32,321 nt of DNA from Perkinsus chesapeaki (GCA_013115145.1 JAAPAO010000405.1:1-32321), one strand, 5' to 3'. Shown: positions 20,114 to 31,630, counted from the stretch's first letter. Notes: generated by a model not told the origin, from the letters alone. Numbers and translations: made by a program.

Positions 20114-20842
20114 TTCATCCCTACAACCTCGCCGACGTAAGTCCAGTCGCATTGGGTCGTCCTCATCCACAACAGCAACGGACAGCTGGTCGGTTGCTGC
20201 CGAATCGAGAGAAGTGGCGCGACTACGGAGGAAGTGCCAATCGTTGGAGAAAGCAAATAAGGCATTGGAGGATGAGAACGATAATGTTAAGGATCAATTG
20301 TAATAGGAAGGAGGAGGCTCATACCGTAACTTTCTCTGATCGCGACGTGTGCATGCGTGCTAATTCTCAGAAGGCGAAGTGAGTCCAGTTTGAAGGATGC
20401 AAGTGCTCAAGTTGAAGAGAAAAACAGGCAGCTGCAGACAGCTGGTGAAATGTCAGGCCTCGTCAGCTTAGCTCAGTAATATCCTCCTCATTGTTGGTTC
20501 TCTAATTTGACTTTGTAGGGTCTTGTGCTTCGGGTGCCTCATACCAGTACTTGGCGCACTTTTGCTCTTGTTGTTCTCTCAACCGTTACTACCACCGCCG
20601 CTGAAGGTGAGGTACAACCAAGGGCAAGGATTTGAAGGAAGTGTGGTATGGTGTTTTCGCTGTTGTTTCAGTTGGAACTAGGCGTCCAGTCAGCAGCCGT
20701 AATTGAGGCGCCGTCATCGTGGCGGTCGTCGAGTTGCGTTGGCCAGTATCTTCCTACCCTTCCGCCGGGGCCCATGCAATATATCTGGGCACCGTGGAGG
20801 TCGACGGAAGAGCCTTCATCCGGGCCTGAGAAAGGGGAGTAG
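20114..20842 (+). CDS. Coiled-coil protein with one transmembrane helix, 5' end unresolved
   Basis: Exons 20114-20299, 20389-20475, 20519-20606 and 20672-20842 join in phase. In order they encode a basic/Ser-rich start (PRRRKSSRIGSSSSTT), a coiled coil (LRRKCQSLEKANKALEDEND, then AQVEEKNRQLQ), a hydrophobic span (VLCFGCLIPVLGALLLLLF), and a Pro-rich tail ending EEPSSGPEKGE. The order of coiled coil then near-terminal membrane anchor resembles golgin- or SNARE-accessory-type proteins, but no family motif is visible. The first exon starts with the last base of a codon, so at least one upstream exon is missing from the model. Confidence 0.55.
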
Positions 20843-21661
20843 CTTTTTCGATGAGGCGTACTGTCTGAGTCATCGTCTCCTGTTGAGTGTTTTCTCATCA
20901 GTTCTGTAGCTGCCAATTGTTGTGTTTGTCAAGGAGATAGATGAAGCATGGTTCACTGAGACGAAGAGACTTTCTCGCGCAGATTGAGGGCTCATAATAT
21001 AAGGTATTGACTTTAGCCGAGGAACGGTGCTACTAGCAAGTCTATGAAAGGCTTTCAACGACGTACTGACCACCAGTTAAGAACTTGTGGAGAACTGAGG
21101 GGCAATAGTAACTGGAAGAGTGGTATACAAATGGTCCTTGTAGAGTCCATTCCTATTGTTTATGGCAGTGAATAAGAGGGATGATGGGCGACGCAAATAC
21201 AAGTGATTGTTCTGAATAATATACATGAATTTCATAAAGGCCATTAAACACCAAACTTGAGCCAGACTGAATAAATGGTCAAGTCCGTATTACAGTTATC
21301 CTCAACAGACCGTGATGTAAATTCCCATCAATACAAAGTGAGCGTCAATGCGAGATTTACATAACTTACGTCGATAGAAGTTACAGAGCGTTAGAGAATA
21401 TCGCCCGAGGGGAGTGAGCAAAAAACCAATGGTCCGAAGACGCAGTTGAAGCCATCTTCATGGAACGCAGTAAGTTGAATACGCCACAACTGTATGCATG
21501 CTCCATAATAGCTTGTAACTGTACTTCGATCATCCTTTCGACTGCAGCATGACACCGGTTACATTGTTAACCGTGAGCCGTGCGGATCAGAGGCATGTAG
21601 AATGTAGAGCTTCTCGAGTTGTAAAGGCCGGCGGGGTTATTTGACAACAGTCGCGTTCTCA
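20843..21661. other. Intergenic region, nothing recognised
   Basis: Between the coiled-coil gene stop and the signal-peptide ATG at 21662 I see no supported exon, repeat or RNA gene on either strand. Confidence 0.5.
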
Positions 21662-22737
21662 ATGACACCATCTCTCCTACTGCTCCTCGCGGTGCTCTCC
21701 CCAGCGGCGATCTGGGCGTATCGTACCATCCACAGAGGTGCCATGTCGAATGCATTTATTCAAGTCTTAACTCCGTTTGGTAGGGACGCTTTGTGAATGC
21801 AACCATTTTAATAACTATTGGTTTAGCGTTGTCACCGCAATACAAAGGTAAGTCCAAGTTCCCGCGAGAAAGAGAGAAGTATCAGGTACGCTGAATTGGA
21901 GCGATCAGGTGGCCTCATGGACCCAATGATGCTGGCAGCCGTCGAGAACGATCTTCCCATCACATGCGAGGTAACCTCAGTGTCGTTAGATAGCATAGAA
22001 GGCTCTGCCTCAGCCAGGGGGGCCGACGACTCTTTATGACATGGAGATGGTGCCGATGAACGTGTCGACCCCAGTGGAGGTATCCAACCTATTACTGGTC
22101 TGTAATTGTCAAGTGGCCGTGGAATCATGCTGAGCAGGAGATCCTCGAGGCTGGCCGCACCGAATTCTGGCCTCTCGTATGGTTGAGCAAGTTCTGCGTG
22201 CCAGGACAGGTCCTACGCCTTTCTGCCGAGCCTGGTACCGGCGAACTATCAGGCAGCCTTAATGGCGTTGTGTTCGTGGAAGAGAGCCCTTCAAGGTGAC
22301 ATCGAAGGGGTTGCCAGCTACATGGTCGTGGGGGCAGAGCTGATGGAATACGGGTGAGTGTAGCGGGAGTCGCTGAAATATATTGGAAATCTCAGGCTCT
22401 CCTGTATGACCGATCACAACGGGGAGGACCTGCCGCTCAACGCCACTGTAGCATTTCTGCCGTTAATGGTGGAGCTTATTCCTGGTCAGGTCTTATCGGC
22501 ACTTCTTCGCGGCGAGCTGCCACTATCGTTACAAGATATAGTCATAGATCCCAGCAGGGACGAGAAGTACGCCAATACAGCTTATCGGTGAGAACGGAGG
22601 AGTCTCGAACGTGCAGCAAGTTCAGAGCGTGCATCCCTCTGCAAGTGAATCACCAGTGTTGGCCCTCGATCGCCTGGACGACCCATGACAGCTGTGAGAT
22701 GTACACTCCTGAGTGTGCCCACTTCCCTTACTATTAA
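21662..22737 (+). CDS. Secreted protein of unknown family
   Basis: Starts MTPSLLLLLAVLSPAAIWA, a signal peptide. Proposed exons: 21662-21717, 21827-21847, 21886-21970, 21999-22079, 22114-22295, 22318-22353, 22396-22587, 22617-22737; 774 nt, 257 residues, in phase. Segments look like real protein: YAELERSGGLMDPMMLAAVE, WPWNHAEQEILEAGRTEFWP, DIVIDPSRDEKYANTAYR, and a Cys-containing end (FRACIPLQVNHQCWPSIAW, ending HFPYY). The first two junctions are the least certain: a donor at 21780 is stronger than the one used at 21718 but gives the wrong phase. Several introns would be 22-34 nt. Function unknown; an extracellular or vacuolar role follows from the signal peptide. Confidence 0.5.
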
Positions 22738-22945
22738 TAGAACATGTGTTCGATGAAGGTGCTGTGATCCCGATATCGAAGAGAAGGCTTCGGCTTGTGG
22801 TAAAAGCATGAGGAAGTGCTGCAACCTTCCGGAGGAGGCGGAGATCCACCAGCCGACTTGTGAGTGATCGGATGCGAGGCCGAAATCGGGAATCTGTGGG
22901 GTGCAGCGCCGATCCGTCTGCTGCACGATTCGCCACCGCCTTGGG

Positions 22946-25092
22946 ATGAGTTCCAGCGGCTGCGCTCGAGTCTTCGGGATTGGAGGCGTGTTGGTTGTAT
23001 GTGGCCTCGGCTGGTGGAGATGTACTTGTCAAATGAAAGGGAGGATGAGAAGAAGAAAAAAGATGATGATGTGTGGACTAAAGCAAGAAATATAGGAATT
23101 CTATCGAGTGCGGTAAACTGCTAAAGTCGATATAATGTTTTGGATACCTCAGACAAAGAAGAAGCATTCGATGAAACATTCAAGAATTGGTGGGCATCGA
23201 GTTTTGGTGTGAAGGGGGAAATGACGGCATTTAGGTGGCAAAACTCCGAGGACCATCAGAGACTGTTCCCTCATGAAGACGTCTGGGCGATTAAGGGACC
23301 AGTCTGCTTCAACTTAGGTGGGTCGGTGCATTTGTTATAAGCTATCACGGTGCATTAGCGTGGTCGAGTTGATGAGCCTTTGTTCGTTTAGATACCGCCG
23401 AGTGGAGCACAGAGCTCGACATCGCTGATGGCATTGAAGTGGCTGAAGCCCTTCACGGTAATGTTGTCGATGAACACTCAGCCATGCTGCGTTCGTTGTT
23501 AGGCGTTTGTGGGGAAGGGATGCCCTTGAGGGAAGTGACAAGCTGTACATTGGATGGGGCATTGTTACCCGATAGAGAGGGGGTAAACTACACGCCTACG
23601 GAGAAGACACCGATGGATAGCTACTCACTGACACTGATGAGGGTAAACAAGGCTCCAAATCTACACCATCCGGGATACACGGTGCGTAGACACGACAGTC
23701 GCCACCACCATCAAACCAGACTATTCGTCGTCGTGGCCTGGCAGTTCTGATGGGGCAACTGAGCTGTGGGTCACTTGGCCAGTTGCTGATACCTACACTG
23801 GAGCTTTCAGCGAACATCTGGCACTTCTCTCAAGACTACACCTGGCTGTGGAAGCTTATTCAGCTCGGCGTTCTCAATGACAGTATTACGAATGCCTACA
23901 CGAAGGTTTGGCTCGTGGAGACAAAGTACGCATGAACACGCAGGGCGACGGTAGAACCAGTACTATTTTCATAGGTACGTCGGTCAGGCTGTTCCGGCAT
24001 GCTGCCCACTCGTTAGGTACGCTGCGGCGGAATGTGAAGTGGATGGCAAGAGATGTTGGCACTCTGATGGCGGGATACCCGGTCCGAAGGACCTATGGCA
24101 AATGATGGTTCACAAACTTGTACTTGTCGAGGAAGTGTTGGTCGATACTGCCCTATCCCCATAGGTGTTGTCATCAAACTTGGTGGCAAAAAGTGTCGAA
24201 TCCATTCACAGTTTCACCGACGGCAAAAGGCTGCTACGTGACGGTATAAAACATGTATGTTACGATGGCGCTGTGAGTGACGAGGCTTCGCCATGGTTCG
24301 GAGTAGTCTTCAGATTCAACCTTGGCGAGCATGGCCATCCGGTAAGCAGTATTACGACACCCTTCGTGAGACTGTTGTGGCCGCCTGTGGACTGCATGAT
24401 ACCGGCCTCACACGTACGGAAGCGTGAATACCATCGCCATTGCCAAGTCGGTTTAGGCAAAGTTGTTCTTCTCGAGCGGGGCTCACGTCATAGACGGTGG
24501 TCTGCCGAAACAGCAACCGAGATGACAGAGATGATCACCGACTGGGGTCGATTAAATGCTTTTACTGTGGGATGGGTACGCCCCGGTGGCCTTGACCCGT
24601 GCAACCAAGTAAAAGCTGCTCAGTTGTGCGAATCGCTCCTAGTTGCATTAGGTAGGGACCCTAGCGAACGCGGCTGTTATAATAGGCATCGGTGGAGCTG
24701 ACATGGCCAACCTGCTCTGGGCCCCTCGTGGTGCTATACTTATTGAAGTGAGTTCAATGGCGAACCGACTGGCGAATACCCGATAGTGTTAGGTTGATGC
24801 CGGCTGCTACCTTACCACCTCTGCATTATCAAGCAATGGCTCCGCGTATCGTTCTCATGTTTGTCGTAACGGCCAAAGCGGAGTGAGCCTATCGAGCAGG
24901 TGAAGCTCTTCAACGTGCCACCAGGTGCGGAAGCAACACTGTCATCCTTCCGCCCAGCCATTCCCATGGCGCGGCCCTGGTCTCGATTACAAAGGTGAAC
25001 ATTACAATAGAGCCAAGAGGATTTACGATGAAGCTGTTGCCGATGAACGATGCATAGACCCCGCCGAAGTGAGTGAACAGCCACTGCCGTGA
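22946..25092 (+). CDS. GT61-family (EOGT/DUF563-like) glycosyltransferase, type II membrane protein
   Basis: Luminal sugar transferase of the secretory pathway; GT61 members add GlcNAc or pentoses to proteins or glycans. Proposed exons: 22946-23072 (N-terminal anchor VFGIGGVLVVCGLGWW, tentative), 23153-23317, 23392-23681, 23720-23925, 23975-24119, 24165-24272, 24350-24413, 24457-24608, 24652-24747, 24793-24882, 24925-25092; about 536 residues (human EOGT 527). Recognised blocks: SANIWHFSQDYTWLWKLIQL (like GNxYHHFxDFxxLY), DGIKHVCYDGA (like KRVCFKEA), KVVLLERG (like RVTILARS), and NAAVIIGIGGADMANLLWAP (like ADIFIGMHGAGLTHLLFLP), then RGAILIEVDAGCY. The HGAG His is replaced (GIGGADM), so activity or substrate may differ. 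The join at 24273-24456 has a competing open frame, and the 5' end is uncertain. Confidence 0.68.
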
Positions 25093-28000
25093 TGGGAGCA
25101 TTGTATCGGAGAGCCCGATAGAGACTTTAGAGATAAAATTCAAGATGAATTTTAGACACCCCCGCCCCAGAGCACCTTCTCGGCGGATGGTTACCGCGCA
25201 GAGTTCGCAAGGGTGAAGGGTCTTGCATACAGCGCAATACATAGGTAAGATATCAGTCCGCATTGGGCAGAGTTTTGGCTTAGGTGTGATTGCCACGAGC
25301 CGAGAGGGCATGATTACGACTGTTATCATAGTTGGCTTCAAGGTGAAATATCCATTGATGTGAAGGGCACTCTCATGCCTTTGTTGAACACATTGGTGCA
25401 CGACTATTTGCTGTATGCGTTCGATCTAGAATGATGCTTCCTATGCGCTTCATGTTTTCGTTGAGGAGTTCGGGTTATACTCCATCACCACAATTTACAG
25501 CCTTCTACAAAAGCTGCTTAGCAAGGATGTAGTTAAGGCATCCTTTCTGCGAAAAGCATGCATGAAAGTAAGAATCTGTACAACTGACGGAACCCACTCC
25601 CACTGCACTCGGTTGACATTCAAACGCTATCGGTAAAGCAAGGAAAGAAAACGATGTTGGGAGTCTGTGCACATAAGCAGGTCGGCCAGCTACAATAGTC
25701 ATTGGCTATTTGTCAGAGCTCGGTGGTCAATGATCACTAAATTAGTGACACCAATCATAAAGCGAATAGTAATGTTATCGCACGGGCTCAAACTCACGGA
25801 AAGAAAACCCGTCTACAAAGGCAAGGTGTTTGGGTACTATTTGACCGAGTGCTAGAAGCAAGTCTCCGACGTGACATATTTTCAACGTCTCCATGTGACC
25901 TTTTTGCAACACCATAGAAAAATTTCAACCCGAACACACAGTATTTGGAATCCATGCCTGTGGGATGATGTATAGTGCTAATAGGCTATCTCCGAGGCTC
26001 GGAGATAGCCTACTAGCACTATAGCTCGGAGTCTGAGCTTCAGAAGGATCAGTTCGTCAGGTAAAGCAGAGTTCGGTGGTCTCTGGATGGTCTCGCAGTC
26101 CGCTAATACAGAGGTGAAGGCCACGCTGATACTTTAGCGTTACGGGACAACTGTAGCGGGTCGACTAGATCATGAATTAAATGCGGGAACTCTCCGTCAT
26201 TGACTTGTGTAGGAAAAAGGCTAATCAGAGGGAGGTGGGGTAATACCACTGGGATTCATCTAACCTGTCCATCTTAGTTGAAAAGATGAACGACGGTCGT
26301 ATCTCAACCCGAACAAAGTAAAAGTGTGCTCTCTAGTAGCATAACGATACAGGCACGCAAAGTACTGTAAAAGCAAAGAATAATCGGGGAACTTGTTCAA
26401 TAATGGATATAGTCTCATTGAGGCTCAATGATTGTGCACAATCTGCTCAGGTGATTACGTATAAAGAGACACTACTTAATACAGCTAACATGGATCAAAA
26501 AGCTATCATCGTATGAGAGGAAGGCTCAACAAAAGTCCTTGTGCGCTCTCAGAACCACATCCCGGTTGAGAAAGCTTGAAGCGAGTATATTCACGCTCCG
26601 ATTGTACACGTAGTGATACAGGCTTCCATCGGCGTGAACGCCAAGGCGCCTGTTGGCCCTGTGAATGAAGTCAATGCACTCAGCATGGCTAGTGGGGTCT
26701 ATAACTAATGGGTAAAGTACAAGGTGACTGCTTGGAAATCAACATCACGTAAGATGCTGATTAGAATAGTGGGAGATTCAGCGAGCTCCGACATAGGTGT
26801 AGCTGATAGCACACACGACATGGACGGGCCGAAGAAAATACAGAGATACATACCACTTGGGCGCTAACCCTGCGAGGTTAGACTGTCCCTGTCACTATCT
26901 TCGACGAGCGCCCGATGGAGGGGAGGGTCCAACAGTCACGATAACTTATCTGGATCGGCCAGCCCTGACGCAAAGAAGCTCTAGCACTTGAGTGTGACTG
27001 TCATAAGTTGACACGCCTAGAACAGCCTCGATAGCATTGTCTGGCCTACACACCTTGCGTGCAGGAACGTGTCACAAGTTGTGAACGGTTCGTTGTGATT
27101 CACAACGTGTGTTCTGGGGAGCCTGTTGGATTAAACCTTCGCCATTCCCTCTATTGTGCGAGCCCAATCTGCGTAGAAAAACGGTGTTTGCGTAGACGTA
27201 GATTGGTGTGGAACTCAAGTGCAGTTAGTGCTCATGCTAACATTATAGCACAAATACGACCCTGGGCCGTTACGACCCGGTCGTAGTATTGGTATTCTGG
27301 CTCAACCTCCTTTGTTGTGTTATTCTTCAGAGTTCATCAACTGATACCGCGACACGTGCCTACATCTAGTGGCGCACAAAGCAGCCCTACATAGCGTAGT
27401 TGCATGTGTGACCGTAGGATACGTACACATGTGGGGGTTGATCAGCTTGTGGTAGGAGGTTCCTATATTCCGTCTGCTTGTACCAGTTCGTAGATGTGCG
27501 CCTGCTATATTGTATGTAAATCGATTCTGGTCGGCCACATGTAGCTACGAGTCTTTCCATTCCCCCCTGCTGTTGTTTTCTGTCACAGCCTGTGGCTCAC
27601 AGGCGTAGCGATTTTTGTAGAAACTAAGCGCGCACTCGTACAGTGTGGGTCGCTAAGAGACTCTCTTTAAGAGAGGATTCGGCGGAATCCTTTATTCGAG
27701 CTGTCGGTGGGAAGCTAGCTTCACATACGTTCCATTACTTGTCTCCGAGGTGACCTCGGACCCGAGGAGGCTCGGAGAGTGTGGTAAAATGTGGACTGCT
27801 TCCTTGGGTGGGCCCTTATTTGAAGCTTCCTCAGCCTAGCGATGAGACCAATATTCCTCAAGTGCTAGCTAACGCTTCTGATCCTTAGAGAAATTTCAAG
27901 GCCGATTCAAACCACCGGACCGGTGGCACCGGTATCGTGACGAGACTGACGTCCTTAGATTCTGAATATCTATTGTATATGTGAATCACATAATGTGACG

Positions 28001-28845
28001 TCTGAATCTCCTTTGGGTTCCCTAGCTTTGACTCAAAGCCTTTGATTTTCCTGGCGAGACGCAGCAAGCATGATAACCCTAAAGTCCCTCAGACTGAGGG
28101 CCTTAGCGGCCTGTGAATTTAAGAAACCCAAGATAAGCGTGTCGGAAAGAAGAGAGTTTGAGAGACTAGCAGTGGTAGTGCGGATTGGACCGTCACCTGG
28201 AAAAATAAATGGAGCTGATCTCGTCGACGTGATGCCGTTGACCCCCCCGGTGATGTCACGCACGCATGCTAAACGGTCAACAAATTTGCATAAAGCCTTT
28301 GGGATTGTGTTACCAGAGCCGGCCATCGTCTATCAATAGTATCAATCGGCTTATTGATCACGCCCCCGTCCACAAGCTTGCCCCGCACGTGTGCACATGG
28401 CACGGGGCTTGACGCTTGGGCAACCGCTACTGGAAACTTGCTGATGAGTTACTCATCAAAGATAACTTATGTCATGAGCCGTGCTGGCGTCACGCGCCGA
28501 GGCGCCAGCGCGGCGCACCACTCCAAGTTGAAGATTTCAACAGCTTCTTGAAGCCACCGGTGAAGGTTCTCTGTGGCTCAGCCACTGGCTGAGATACACT
28601 TCTAGCTCCCCACAGGGGCGATACTCCGGCAGTTCTTCTCAGGGCAACCAGTATCTTTTCACTTAATGTACATCTATGGCGCTTACCATTGGGAACTGTC
28701 TGCTAGTGATACCTCTGACTCAATTGTCTACCTCGCAATATAATGCCAAACTACTTCTGCCTGACATACCTCGTTGTAGTTGCTGGACATACTACTTTCG
28801 AAGATGTTTTTGCAGGGTTGAAGATACTGAGCGGTACGGAGCGCA
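25093..28845. other. 3.7-kb gene-poor region
   Basis: No recognisable gene. Open stretches occur on both strands, the longest overlapping pair at 28033-28339 (+ and -), without known motifs. One strong inverted repeat lies at 25972-26022. Short palindromes rich in CTCGGAG recur near 27750-27780. It may be intergenic DNA, a decayed mobile element or a non-coding gene; the sequence alone does not decide. Confidence 0.5.
25972..26022. repeat. 25-bp inverted repeat with 1-nt spacer (hairpin)
   Basis: The arm 25972-25996 (ATAGTGCTAATAGGCTATCT, then CCGAG) is the reverse complement of 25998-26022 with a single mismatch. The centre is one G at 25997. Such a near-perfect cruciform is far beyond chance. 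No open frame or target-site duplication is evident beside it. Confidence 0.9.
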
Positions 28846-30404
28846 ATGCTGAGACTAGCGCTTGTAGGTTGGTCTGTAGGTGTGACGTATACAATTGAGG
28901 AAGAGAAGCAACATCTCGAGAGGTTCACATTCGATGTGAAGCAAGTGGAGCCTCTCGGGAAATTGTCTTCTGATGAGCTAGAGGAGCTGTTCGATCGGAG
29001 TATGCCGGCCCTCATGCAGAGCATAGCAGATGAGATTAACTCGCAGCAGAGCAGTTGGGTGGCTTCCGTAGATCAACCACATTTCCGCGGTAGTTTGGAT
29101 GCCCGTCTGCTTTTCTATCACCAGATTGAATTGCTAAATGGACCGGCTGACCGTCATCGTGTTTCAGGTCTATCTTGCGGAGATGTCATGGATCTTCACG
29201 GCGGGTTCATGGAAGCGAAGCCCTACAGCGCGGCGTTACCGGTGGCAAACCGCACATTGGCTCCAGTTGGTGACCTTCCACTTGATTTCGATGGTCGAAA
29301 AGAATTCAAAGAATGTACCAGCCTGATTGGCAGTGTTCCGTAAGTGATTCGTTACTAGTCGGAAACTGCGAGCCATGCCATTTCAACTCTTCAGAGATCA
29401 ATCCAATTGTGGTAGCTGTGCAGCAGTTTCCGTAGCTGCCGCATTCAGTGACCGTTTATGTATAAAAACCAAAGGAAAAGTGAAGAGGTTGTTATCCTCG
29501 GGTTACCTTATCGCTTGCTGCGACCCTGATACCGGATGCACTAGGTGAGCGCTCAAGGGTTAGATTTGCTCAGAATCTTCGCGCAGGGGCTCTGGCTGCC
29601 TAGGAGGGCAAACCTCCGAAATGTGGACATTTGTGCAAGAGTATGGATTCCCTACTGGTACGTTTAGGCCCTTCATGCTCCTATAGCCGGGAACCTAGCT
29701 CAAGTGCATGAATTCAGTGTCTCAGGTGGAGGCTATACACCTAAAGAGTCGATGAGTGAAGCCAGCGGCTGCTGGCCATACAATTTCCCGAAGTGCAATC
29801 ATAATGTTGGACTGGAGCCGCACCGCCTTATGGATTATCCGCCGTGTCCCAAAGTAGGTTGCGAGCATGATGCTTTCGTCTACTTTATTCTTCAGACTCC
29901 TGCCGAGCCGCCAGCTTGCTCGTCTACTTGCCCAAATGATAAGTACAAAAATGAGCTGGACGAGTAGGTTCATACCAGATTTTAGGGATGATGACTCTTC
30001 ATAATGGTTATTAGTGATCTACACTTTATTGATGATAAAGGGGCAGTTCGCATCCCTGATGTTGAGACAATGAAGCTCGAGCTAAGCCAATTCGGATCGG
30101 TGAGTGGTACAGTAAACCTCTCTGGCAGTCTTAGCATGAGGTTTGCCAGGTAACAGCTAATATGGAAGTATACGAGGACTTCCGATACTACAAGTCGGGT
30201 GTCTACACCCCCACACAGGGTAAACCCATCGGACCCCATTCAGTGAAGTTGATTGGTTGGGGAAAGAGAGGCAAGGATGAATATTGGCTTGCAGTGAACT
30301 CTTGGAATGAAGGATGGGGCGAATCTGGGCTATTTAGGATAGCCACGGGTAAGTGTAAAATAGAAGAAGATGTTGTTTATGGTGATCCTGAAGTTGATAC
30401 ATGA
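28846..30404 (+). CDS. Cathepsin B-like cysteine protease (papain family C1)
   Basis: Lysosomal or secreted endopeptidase. Exons: 28846-29339, 29395-29544, 29587-29657, 29726-29963, 30015-30099, 30150-30404; 1293 nt, 430 residues, all in phase. The weakly hydrophobic start (MLRLALVGWSVGVTYT) may be a signal peptide. An extended acidic region is followed by a cathepsin B propeptide signature (IADEINSQQSSWVAS). The mature domain has oxyanion Gln167 and Cys173 in DQSNCGSCAAVS, GCLGGQTSEMW, FRYYKSGVY, His376 in GPHSVKLIGWG, and Asn396 in AVNSWNEGWGESG: the full catalytic triad. The usual Trp after the catalytic Cys is Ala. The occluding-loop pair HH is CNHN here, so exopeptidase activity may be reduced. 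The N-terminal region is longer than in animal cathepsin B. Confidence 0.92.
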
Positions 30405-30537
30405 GACTCCTCCGATTTAACGGTTGAGTCAGCCCAAGTCTTTTGGACTTGTGGGAATCACTTTTGTTCTTTGTTAATATCACGAATAATAGCCGTTTAT
30501 CTGTAACCGTCGCCAACACGGCTGGCGTCTGTCATTT

Positions 30538-30543
30538 AATAAA
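30538..30543 (+). promoter_or_regulatory. AATAAA, possible polyadenylation signal of the cathepsin gene
   Basis: The hexamer lies 134 bp after the cathepsin stop, followed by a T-rich stretch. Many protists do not depend on AATAAA, so its use is only a suggestion. Confidence 0.25.
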
Positions 30544-30584
30544 CTTTTTCATTTCTTCATGTATTTTGTGTTTCCAGTACATTA

Positions 30585-30728
30585 ATGCCCACACTGCCCG
30601 TGTCTAATATTCGCCGTCGAGCCGCTAGTGCCCCATCAGCTGTGATAATCGAGGAGCCGACTGACGCCTCGCCCACGCCTGTGTTGTCGTTGGTCCGCCC
30701 GAATCACTTGCAACAAAACTCTGAATGA
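30585..30728 (+). CDS. Small open reading frame, 47 residues, unproven
   Basis: ATG to TGA, starting MPTLPVSNIRRRAASAPSAV and ending NHLQQNSE. It is basic then acidic/Pro-rich, with no domain. An acceptor-like TTTCCAG lies just upstream. It could be a short protein or the first exon of one, or chance; codon content alone does not settle it. Confidence 0.25.
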   Translation: MPTLPVSNIRRRAASAPSAVIIEEPTDASPTPVLSLVRPNHLQQNSE

Positions 30729-30785
30729 TTCTCTCATGAAGCTGCTGCAGTTTATGAATAAGTAGAGAGTGAATTATTGAGTAAC

Positions 30786-31630
30786 TCATGTGGCTATAGC
30801 ATTGATGTCATCCGGGGATAAACCATCTAAAAGGGAATGGAGATCACCATCAAGTTCTGCTGTAACATCCTCCTGCTTCTCTCGGTCATTCGCGGAGGAG
30901 GCGGATGACGCTGACGACGCTCCATCTCCTTCAGAGGAAGATGCCTAAGCATCAGTGAACGTGGTACAACCACGAGGTTCGATGGCGGCTACCTCATCGG
31001 CCGAGGCTCGACAGTTCTCAGTTTCCTCAAGGATCTGCGCCACTTGCGCATTCACCACCTCTTGAGCTCCGACAACTGCCAAAGGGGCGCCTCGTGCGAG
31101 AGAGGCGGCTACTCCCACTTATGCTCTTTGCCGATTCGCGAAGATACTCATCGAAATCGTCGGAGCCTTGGGTCCTTTGATGACCGGTAGCACGGTACAG
31201 TATCCTGTGAACGGTATCGGTGTCACTGGCTGCTATGGCTTTGACGGTCTCCATTCCAGCCGAGTGCAGCGCGGCTGCCCAAGAGACTGACCTGAAGCAA
31301 TGCCGAATGGAAGAGAGTGAAGCACAATCGTGAAAACGCGAAGCGAGGATCATTCCGTTAGCGTCCTACAGCCCGACGTGACTGAGCTTGGAGGTCATCT
31401 CGGCGATGTACGCAGGTGCCCCGGTTGAGAGCTGCTCGCTGAGTGGGGTAAGAGCTGCCGCTAGTGCCCACCATCGGAGACGCTCACAGAATCCCACGAC
31501 CATGCCTGAGGACGGCTACTGTGGGGATCGCTGGAGGAATCGTACCACAGTACGCGGCGGAGGCCGACTGAAGCTGCTGTATTTGGCCACAGTTTACTTG
31601 GTAGTTTGCAGCCAGATTAGGAAGAGGCAT
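30786..31630 (-). CDS. Unrecognised protein with Ser/Asp/Glu-rich C-terminus
   Basis: Read leftward the exons are 31630-31598, 31567-31546, 31505-31488, 31460-31370, 31291-31113, 31075-30993 and 30944-30786; 585 nt, 194 residues, all phases agree. It begins MPLPNLAANYQ (possibly internal, as CAG precedes the ATG). Mostly helical segments follow: LTPLSEQLSTGAPAYIAEMT, WAAALHSAGMETVKAIAASD, FDEYLRESAKS and AQEVVNAQVAQILEETENC. Then comes a low-complexity SSASSASSAND stretch and an acidic amphipathic end (LDGDLHSLLDGLSPDDINAI). No signal peptide or membrane span. If the 48-nt intron at 30945-30992 is retained the protein ends at a TAG within it. Three small introns (27, 30, 37 nt) need transcript support. 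No family recognised. Confidence 0.55.

Noticed and set aside
28033-28339. Overlapping open frames on both strands
   Set aside because: Neither translation has a recognisable motif, signal peptide or clear exon links, so neither is called as a gene.
28436-28465. Hammerhead-like core CTGATGAG
   Set aside because: The hairpin gatgagttactcatc uses up the core bases and the required GAAA after stem II is absent.
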